From positions 1 to 11,641 of the forward strand of contig CAMEKL010000007.1 of the NCBI GenBank assembly GCA_945921365.1: 11,641 nucleotides of DNA, in the 5' to 3' direction. Position 1 is the first letter of the stretch. Each line of letters begins with the position of its first letter. This document shows positions 7,435 to 11,641 of the stretch, piece after piece. Made by a program: the position numbers and the translations under genes. The DNA comes from an uncultured Bacillota bacterium (lineage in GTDB: Bacteria; Bacillota; Clostridia; Christensenellales; UBA1242). The notes beneath the pieces were generated by a model. The model ran no database searches. It saw nothing but the letters and a program-made list of their open reading frames with translations, and was not told where the DNA came from.

Positions 7435-7928
7435 ATCTTCCTCATATTTTTTAATATTGTGTTTACAGCACTTATTATAACAACAACGAACAAAAAAGAA
7501 ATGCAAGTTATTGCTAGCCACAGTGAAATATATCCACTAATATAAACAAATATGATTATAGCAAACAAAGTTAAAGTTGTAAATAATTTAAAGTGAAAAA
7601 TTTGTCGAAAAAAAACGAACATGATAAATGAGGACAAAGAAAAGCACATCAGAAATCCAGAAATGCAATAAAATGTTGTTAAATTGTAGTTTGAAATTAA
7701 AAAAGAAAACACTCCACAAAGCATCAAAAGTGTTCCAATCCAAAGGTTTGTGTTAATTCCATAAGAAACAAATCTTGGAAAAACAAGAAGCGATAAAAGA
7801 ATTAAGGCAAAAGAGAACCAATTTTCATAAAATGGGAATATAAAATTAAAGCATGATAAAATTATGAGAGTAAAATAAATTATTGGAAGAATTACATAAT
7901 ATAACCTAAGCCAAATAGATGTTTTCAT
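7431..7928 (-). CDS. Small multi-pass membrane protein, not recognised
   Basis: I do not recognise the family. From the ATG at 7928 it encodes 165 residues, mostly hydrophobic, with about six predicted membrane helices at roughly residues 8-33, 37-57, 62-80, 86-108, 114-132 and 135-155, and short polar loops. It has no obvious catalytic motif. A TTG at 7946 would add six residues, but that start falls in the terminator's T tract. No Shine-Dalgarno precedes the ATG; the leader is A/T only and begins right after the preceding terminator stem. A possible -10 (CATAAT, 7963-7958) lies within that stem with a poor -35, so expression may come from it or from read-through. The TGA stop overlaps the next ATG (ATGA), tying it to the DivIVA-domain protein and suggesting the two products work together at the membrane. 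Confidence 0.7.
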   Translation of the reverse strand: MKTSIWLRLYYVILPIIYFTLIILSCFNFIFPFYENWFSFALILLSLLVFPRFVSYGINTNLWIGTLLMLCGVFSFLISNYNLTTFYCISGFLMCFSLSSFIMFVFFRQIFHFKLFTTLTLFAIIIFVYISGYISLWLAITCISFLFVVVIISAVNTILKNMRKI

Positions 7929-7943
7929 GTTTAATATTTTTAA

Positions 7944-7978
7944 CAAAAAAATAAAACATTATGCCTATCATAATGTTT
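7944..7978 (-). terminator. Intrinsic terminator after the Rho-like gene
   Basis: A perfect 10-base inverted repeat (AAACATTATG at 7954-7963, CATAATGTTT at 7969-7978) with a 5-base loop lies 3 bases past the TAA of the Rho-like gene. In the minus-strand transcript it is followed by TATTTTTTTG at 7953-7944. The plus-strand side (ATTTTAA) is poorer in T, so it mainly serves the minus strand. Confidence 0.82.
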
Positions 7979-7981
7979 ATT

Positions 7982-9082
7982 TTAACCTAATTCTTTTTTT
8001 AGCATTTCTGATTCAGTGCTTTCTTCACCAATTTCAACGTATTCAACATTTAAATACGTTTCATCTGAAATTGCCCTTGCACTTCCTAATATTCTTTTTA
8101 AAAGCTGAATTGAGTTTGGAGATCTTGAAATGCTTGTTTTTTCCTTAAAGCAAAAATACATATCGAGATTTTTTACTAAACTTAAAGGATTCAAAATATA
8201 AATAACAACCTTTTTGCCATCTTTAAGCATGCTTTCAGAAAAATTTAATGTGTTAACAACATTATTATAAATCAGCCTTAAATCTTCGCCATATCTTGCA
8301 ACAAAACAGTTCAAATTTGTTGAACCTTGAATAATAAACAAATCTTTTGGCATAAGTTCACCACCAACAATAATGTTCAAATATTCACTGCTTGCATTAA
8401 CAATATTGTCAACAAATTCACTTTCTGTTTTAAAATTAAATTTGTTTACGCTTCCAATAATGACATCTCTTCCAAAAATATTTATTTTCTTATCTGTTAA
8501 AATTGCTTTGTCTATGTCAAGTTTTTTTCTTTCTTCTGGAAGATTTTCAATTTTAATGTTATTTATTGTTAAAACTTTCTTAACAACATAGTTGTCAACG
8601 TTTGAGTTGTCGCATATTGCAACAATCTTATCTCCTTGCCTAAGTTCATATATTGCAACATATTCTGGTGGCATTTCAATGAGAGTTAAATTATCTAAAC
8701 TTAGATGATTGTTGTAAAAATATAATTTATTATTAATTTCAATTAAGCATCCTTCAACACTAACTTGGTTAGAGAAAAAATTTGGAAGGATTGTTTGATT
8801 GAGCGTATCTAGTTTATTAACCTTAAATGCTGAAATATTATATGCATCATTTTCATTTTGAACTGTTAAAGACTTTCCTAAAGATTTTGGAGGTCTTCCT
8901 TTCCTTAGATTTGCAACATTAGGCTGTATTTCTCCAGATTTTATCTTTAAAATTGTATCACAAAGCTCAGACCTTAGTTTTGTGGTTGGAGATTTAACAC
9001 CAACTTGCCTTGCAAGTTCTCTAAGCTCATATATTCCTAAATTTGAAAGAGTTTCTTTGGAAATTTTTGAAATTTTAAACAT
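7982..9082 (-). CDS. Rho-like protein with degenerate ATPase domain
   Basis: 366 residues from the ATG at 9082; true Rho is about 420 or longer. Residues 10-55 match the Rho N-terminal SAP-like domain (YELRELARQVGVKSPTTKL, then ILKIKSGE), followed by an AT-hook-like KGRPPKS. Residues about 107-175 resemble Rho's RNA-binding cold-shock fold (EGCLIEINN, YELRQGDKIVAI, KKVLTINN, ending LPEERKKLD). The rest aligns by eye with Rho's motor: LKDGKKVVIYILNPLSL against VExGKDVVILLDSITRL, and LLKRILGSARAI against PKRFFGAARNI. The P-loop is gone (IIGSVNKFNFKTE where Rho has VAPPKAGKTTL), the Walker B Asp is Asn, and the arginine-finger region is missing. It should not hydrolyse ATP, and may be an RNA-binding regulator or a partner of a true Rho. 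It is monocistronic, with its own promoter and terminator. No ribosome binding site precedes the ATG; a GTG at 9100 lies upstream of the -10 box and so is unlikely. Confidence 0.7.
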   Translation of the reverse strand: MFKISKISKETLSNLGIYELRELARQVGVKSPTTKLRSELCDTILKIKSGEIQPNVANLRKGRPPKSLGKSLTVQNENDAYNISAFKVNKLDTLNQTILPNFFSNQVSVEGCLIEINNKLYFYNNHLSLDNLTLIEMPPEYVAIYELRQGDKIVAICDNSNVDNYVVKKVLTINNIKIENLPEERKKLDIDKAILTDKKINIFGRDVIIGSVNKFNFKTESEFVDNIVNASSEYLNIIVGGELMPKDLFIIQGSTNLNCFVARYGEDLRLIYNNVVNTLNFSESMLKDGKKVVIYILNPLSLVKNLDMYFCFKEKTSISRSPNSIQLLKRILGSARAISDETYLNVEYVEIGEESTESEMLKKELG

Positions 9083-9091
9083 AACAATGTT

Positions 9092-9119
9092 ATTATACAC
9101 AATTTTTTACAAAATTCAA
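9092..9119 (-). promoter_or_regulatory. Promoter of the Rho-like gene, giving a near-leaderless mRNA
   Basis: A perfect TATAAT at 9097-9092 (minus strand) has a -35 TTGAAT (4 of 6) 16 bases upstream at 9119-9114. Transcription should start near 9085, only about 3 bases before the ATG at 9082. A/T tracts immediately upstream (9123-9146) could act as an UP element. Confidence 0.6.
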
Positions 9120-9122
9120 ACA

Positions 9123-9145
9123 TTTTTTTAAAATATTTAAAAAAA
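9123..9145. repeat. All-A/T inverted repeat upstream of the Rho-like promoter
   Basis: TTTTTTTAAA at 9123-9132 and TTTAAAAAAA at 9136-9145 are perfect inverted arms with a 3-base centre. They lie between the first YugP gene's stop and the Rho-like promoter. With no G/C pairs it would be a weak terminator in either direction. It may instead serve as promoter A-tract (UP element) sequence. Confidence 0.35.
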
Positions 9146-9164
9146 ATAGACAAATTTAGACATT

Positions 9165-9884
9165 TTAATCCCTTCTTCTAGCGAAAACAAGAATAAATCT
9201 AAGCAAATTTAAAATTGAAACGATAAGTGCGGCAACATAAGTTAAAGCAGCTGCGGTTAAAACTTTTTTGCAACCTTCAAGTTCTGATTCGTCAAGTATA
9301 TTTAACTCACGAAGAATTTTAACAGACCTTTTTGAAGCATTAAATTCAACTGGAAGCGTTGCAAGATTAACTAAAACTGCTACGCCAAAAAATGCAATTC
9401 CCGCCCAAATAAAAATTTGTCCTAGTGTTCCATCAAGATAAACAAAATTGAATATTATGCCAATTATAACAAGTGGCCAAAGAAAAATTGAGGTTACATT
9501 AGAAAAATGGATTGCTAAAGTTCTAAGTTTTGATGGAAAATATCCTTTATTGTGTTGAAGTGCGTGCCCCACTTCATGCATAGCAATGCCAAGTGCAGCA
9601 ACTGAAGTTGAATTTGCAATTTCGCTTGACAATCTAACAACATTTCTTGTTGGGTCATAATGATCTGTTAGTTTTCCAGAGATTTCTTCCAGTTTAACAT
9701 TTGAAAGTCCTGCACCATCAAGAACTTGTTTAACTGCATCTTTTGCATAAATATTTTTTCTTGAACTAATTTTGCTGTATTCATTATAAGTTTGATTTAC
9801 CTTATACTGTGCATATACAGCAAAAATGATGCCAGGAAGCAAAATTATTCCCATCAATATATATTCAAAATATGCAAACGACAT
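9165..9884 (-). CDS. YugP-type membrane zinc metallopeptidase, copy 1
   Basis: 239 residues of the YugP family (neutral zinc metallopeptidase, Zn_peptidase_2), membrane proteins whose substrates are not known. An N-terminal membrane helix (about 5-27) is followed by the family block GLSNVKLEEISGKLTDHYDP. The zinc motif HEVGHALQH lies at about 103-111: two His ligands and the catalytic Glu. Two hydrophobic segments (about 130-150 and 155-178) come next, then PVEFNASKRS, whose Glu is a plausible third ligand. A last hydrophobic segment follows (about 210-233). The length is typical. ATG at 9884 has AAGGGG 6 bases upstream and starts 15 bases after the stop of the second YugP gene, so the pair is one transcription unit. 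All motif residues look intact, so it is probably active. Confidence 0.9.
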   Translation of the reverse strand: MSFAYFEYILMGIILLPGIIFAVYAQYKVNQTYNEYSKISSRKNIYAKDAVKQVLDGAGLSNVKLEEISGKLTDHYDPTRNVVRLSSEIANSTSVAALGIAMHEVGHALQHNKGYFPSKLRTLAIHFSNVTSIFLWPLVIIGIIFNFVYLDGTLGQIFIWAGIAFFGVAVLVNLATLPVEFNASKRSVKILRELNILDESELEGCKKVLTAAALTYVAALIVSILNLLRFILVFARRRD

Positions 9885-9899
9885 AAATTTCCCCTTTTA

Positions 9900-10610
9900 T
9901 TAAAATAGTTTAGTTTTTTTGGAGAGAAACGTCCACCAAAGAAGTGCTCTAAAAAAATCTCCAACATAAGTTAGGAGCGCGGCATTTAAAAGATCTTTTG
10001 CAATTTTATATTCTTCATCATCTACAATCTGCATGTCTGTTAAAATTTTAAGCCCACGTTTTGACGCATCTTTTTCAACTGGGATTAAAAGAAGTTTAAA
10101 CAGAATTGAAATAAAGAGAATTATAGCGCTCACACCAATAAAGATAAATCCAACAAAAGTTAAACTTGGAATAACAAAAACAAGAAACAAGCCAACAAGA
10201 ATGATTGGCATAATGAAATATCCAAGAATTCTTGTTATTTTTGCGAGCCTTAAATTGAATTTAAACTTAGAAAAATTGCTTAAGTGTTGCATTGCATGAC
10301 CAAATTCATGTGCAACAACAGCAAGAGATGCAACAGAGGCAGAATCACAAGTCTCATCAGAGAGAACAACTGTTTTTGCTCTTGAACTATATGCATCGGT
10401 TAAGTAACCAGCAGTTCTTGCAACAGCAATTCTTCCACCAGTGATTTCATTCGATACTTTTAATGCAAATTGTCCCCCTGTAAGTTTTGCATAACAAGGG
10501 ATTTTGCTATATTTTTCATATGTTTCCAAAAGTTGTGAACCAGAATAGTTTGCAATTGGAAGACCAATCAACAAAAAAACCACAACAATTGCAACAACAA
10601 CCCATATCAT
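9900..10610 (-). CDS. YugP-type membrane zinc metallopeptidase, copy 2
   Basis: 236 residues, a divergent paralogue of its downstream neighbour and in the same family. It has an N-terminal membrane helix (about 1-23), YEKYSKIPC (the equivalent of YNEYSKISS in copy 1), then GRIAVARTAGYLTDAY. The zinc motif HEFGHAMQH follows at about 101-109, then two hydrophobic segments (about 130-150 and 152-175) and PVEKDASKRGLKIL with the likely third ligand Glu. The two copies share these blocks but little else at a glance, so the duplication is old. It is first in a two-gene unit. No Shine-Dalgarno precedes the ATG at 10610. A TATATT -10 ends 8 bases before the ATG, so the mRNA may be leaderless. Confidence 0.9.
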   Translation of the reverse strand: MIWVVVAIVVVFLLIGLPIANYSGSQLLETYEKYSKIPCYAKLTGGQFALKVSNEITGGRIAVARTAGYLTDAYSSRAKTVVLSDETCDSASVASLAVVAHEFGHAMQHLSNFSKFKFNLRLAKITRILGYFIMPIILVGLFLVFVIPSLTFVGFIFIGVSAIILFISILFKLLLIPVEKDASKRGLKILTDMQIVDDEEYKIAKDLLNAALLTYVGDFFRALLWWTFLSKKTKLF

Positions 10611-10617
10611 AACTATG

Positions 10618-10645
10618 AATATAACTCAATTTTAAAAAAACTCAA
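10618..10645 (-). promoter_or_regulatory. Candidate promoter of the YugP pair, predicting a leaderless mRNA
   Basis: TATATT (5 of 6) at 10623-10618 with TTGAGT (4 of 6) 16 bases upstream at 10645-10640. The predicted transcription start, near 10611, falls one base before the ATG at 10610. The -35 overlaps the possible terminator of trxA. Confidence 0.4.
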
Positions 10646-10658
10646 ACTAAATTAGTTT
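10634..10658 (-). terminator. Weak intrinsic terminator candidate after trxA
   Basis: Inverted arms AAACTAA and TTAGTTT (10644-10658) overlap the trxA stop and are followed on the minus strand by GAG and seven Ts (10640-10634). The stem has only one G-C pair per arm and almost no loop unless the inner pairs open, so it is weak. Confidence 0.3.
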
Positions 10659-10966
10659 AAATTTGAAAGAACAAAATTCAAAATTTCGCTTTTCTGCCTT
10701 AATCCAACAATTTTTTCCTTTTCTTTTCCATTAGCAAACAAAATCATTGTTGGAACACTCATGATTCCAAATTTTTTAGCAAGGTCATAATTTTCATCAA
10801 TATCAACTTTTGCAACTTCAAATTTTCCCTCGCCACTTTTTTCAACTTCTTCTAAAATTGGAGAAAGCATTCTGCATGGTCCGCACCAAGTTGCAAAAAA
10901 ATCAACAAGAACAGGTTTTTCGCCACTAATAAGTTCATTAAATTCATTTTCATTTAAAATTTTCAT
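10652..10966 (-). CDS. trxA: Thioredoxin
   Basis: A small cytoplasmic dithiol oxidoreductase that reduces protein disulfides and is itself reduced by thioredoxin reductase, which is not in this window. It has 104 residues from the ATG at 10966, the standard thioredoxin length. The active site is FFATWCGPCRML (WCGPC near residues 27-31). The buried Asp is in VLVDFF, the DIDEN strand-turn is present, and the cis-Pro motif is SVPTMILF. The start has AAGGGG 5 bases upstream; starts further upstream, in frame to 11014, overlap the previous gene and add a non-family extension. It begins 16 bases after the RseC-like gene, in the same unit, which fits a redox role for both. Confidence 0.95.
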   Translation of the reverse strand: MKILNENEFNELISGEKPVLVDFFATWCGPCRMLSPILEEVEKSGEGKFEVAKVDIDENYDLAKKFGIMSVPTMILFANGKEKEKIVGLRQKSEILNFVLSNLN

Positions 10967-10982
10967 ATTTTCCCCTTTAATA

Positions 10983-11333
10983 TTATTCAGCATAGAGTAT
11001 AGTTTTATTATCAATTTTGTTTATATAGAACAATTTAACAAAAATAACAGCCAAAAGTGTTCCAACCCCCATACAAGAAGCAATCAAATAATGATAAAGA
11101 GACGCTCTAAAAACAAAACCAATGCCAAATCCAATTAAAAACATAACAAGTGGAAGAAGAAACATAACAATTTGAATTAAGTTTGTGTTAATATTTTTTG
11201 AAAAAACAACAGCTGTATCCCCTTCAACTTTTGTTGATTTAAGTTTAACAACTCTTTTTTTATTCTCAAATTCTACAAGTGCATTTTTTTTATAAATTTC
11301 TTTAATAATTGCATTATCACTTATTTTTTCCAT
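10983..11333 (-). CDS. RseC/MucC-like two-helix membrane protein
   Basis: 116 residues in the layout of the RseC/MucC (SoxR-reducing/sigma-E regulator) family: an N-terminal soluble part of about 55 residues, rich in beta strands (NALVEFENKKRVVKL, then KVEGDTAVV), followed by two membrane helices (about 57-77 and 84-105). The segment NLIQIVMFLLPLVMFLIGFG is the typical LLPLxxLLxG first helix. The cysteine cluster usual in the cytoplasmic domain of RseC is absent; the only Cys is in the second helix. Family members in Clostridia are often near Rnf or redox genes; here the neighbour is thioredoxin. ATG at 11333 has GGGAG 5 bases upstream. A GTG at 11345 lies before this site and is rejected. 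The function here is uncertain, and the assignment rests on architecture and the GD-V...LLPL pattern. Confidence 0.62.
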   Translation of the reverse strand: MEKISDNAIIKEIYKKNALVEFENKKRVVKLKSTKVEGDTAVVFSKNINTNLIQIVMFLLPLVMFLIGFGIGFVFRASLYHYLIASCMGVGTLLAVIFVKLFYINKIDNKTILYAE

Positions 11334-11349
11334 TTTATCTCCCACTAAT

Positions 11350-11377
11350 AATCTAACACAAAACTAATTTTTATCAA
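11350..11377 (-). promoter_or_regulatory. Candidate promoter for the RseC-like/trxA pair
   Basis: The minus strand has TTGATA (5 of 6) at 11377-11372, a 16-base gap, then TGT-TAGATT (extended -10, hexamer 4 of 6) at 11355-11350. It overlaps the last codons of tcdA. Read-through from tcdA across the 30-base spacer is equally possible. Confidence 0.35.
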
Positions 11378-11641
11378 AACAAATTAACTTATTTACAACA
11401 AATGCAGAAATCAAACATGCACTCATTGCTGGATAGTAGGCAATTGAACCAATTTGCCTTTCATTTGACACATTTTCAATGTTTAAACTTTTAACAGGAA
11501 TATTCTCACAAACACAAACATCAAGAAAATCAACATTTTTTTCTCTTAATTTTTTTCTAAGCACCCTCGCAAGCCCATCATTATTTGTTCTGTATATTTC
11601 TGTAATCTTAAAGGAACGCATCTCAAATCTCTTTCCAGCTC
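11364..11641 (-). CDS. tcdA: tRNA threonylcarbamoyladenosine dehydratase TcdA, C-terminal part (runs off the window edge)
   Basis: TcdA (CsdL/YgdL, YrvM in Bacillus) is an E1-like ThiF-family ATPase that dehydrates t6A37 in tRNAs to the cyclic form ct6A. The window holds the last 92 residues; the frame is open to base 11641, and the Met at 11621 is internal. The segment AGKRFEMRSFKITEIYRT matches the family block GxxxDPxxFxVxDIxxT. It is followed by ARVLRKKLREKNVD (family DPLARxLRxxLRKxGI) and the C-terminal GSIAYYPAMSACLISAFVVNKL, corresponding to GSxxFVPxxxGLxxAxxVI. The ATP-binding N-terminal domain is outside the window, so its integrity is unknown. The stop is TAG, 30 bases before the RseC-like gene. 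Confidence 0.82.
   Translation of the reverse strand, partial: AGKRFEMRSFKITEIYRTNNDGLARVLRKKLREKNVDFLDVCVCENIPVKSLNIENVSNERQIGSIAYYPAMSACLISAFVVNKLICFDKN

Noticed and set aside
9083..9100. GTG start at 9100 for the Rho-like protein
   Set aside because: It lies at the upstream edge of the TATAAT box, so it would not be in the transcript from that promoter, and it has no ribosome binding site.
9147..9166. Imperfect tandem repeat TAGACAAATT/TAGACATTTT as an operator
   Set aside because: Only two 10-base units in very A/T-rich DNA, overlapping the end of a coding region; chance is a good explanation.

Overview
The window is AT-rich, and every gene I can support lies on the minus strand, so it reads from right to left. 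It looks like a low-GC Gram-positive-type bacterium of the Firmicutes (Clostridia- or Bacilli-like, possibly an uncultured gut lineage). The reasons are the ftsK-rimO-pgsA-cinA-recA gene order, YugP-type metallopeptidases, a DivIVA-domain protein, a TasA/CalY-like (SipW-type) exported protein and purine-rich AAGGGG/GGAGG ribosome binding sites. TGA is used as a stop (an ATGA overlap at 7431-7434) and TGG encodes Trp, so the standard bacterial code applies. Lineage is an inference.

Layout in transcription order (high to low coordinates). (1) 11641-10652: the 3' end of tcdA (tRNA t6A dehydratase), an RseC/MucC-like membrane protein and a thioredoxin, closely spaced. (2) 10610-9165: two tandem, divergent YugP-type zinc metallopeptidases. 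(3) 9082-7982: a protein that looks like a transcription terminator Rho whose ATPase core has decayed (N-terminal SAP-like domain and RNA-binding fold kept, P-loop gone), with its own promoter and a good intrinsic terminator. (4) 7928-6613: an unrecognised six-helix membrane protein translationally coupled to a DivIVA-domain coiled-coil protein, again closed by a strong intrinsic terminator. (5) 6529-5838: a TasA-like exported protein whose signal peptide and body are in different frames. (6) 5730-1: ftsK/spoIIIE, rimO, pgsA, an N-terminally shortened cinA and the 5' part of recA. The first four overlap or sit within about 10 bases of each other. An extended -10 promoter precedes ftsK, and recA has a further promoter candidate.

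Blocks 1 and 6 are housekeeping: chromosome translocation, ribosome modification, phospholipid synthesis, NAD salvage, recombination, redox and tRNA modification. Blocks 2-5 are the less ordinary part: membrane proteolysis, a Rho-like pseudo-enzyme, a two-gene membrane/coiled-coil unit and a damaged surface or matrix protein. Three transcription-unit-leading genes (YugP-2, Rho-like, membrane protein) have no recognisable ribosome binding site. In two of them a -10 box sits so close to the ATG that the mRNA should be leaderless or nearly so.

No tRNA, rRNA, CRISPR array, transposase or integrase was seen. No gene-free stretch exceeds 300 bases. The longest spacers (about 45-90 bases) carry the promoters and terminators listed.
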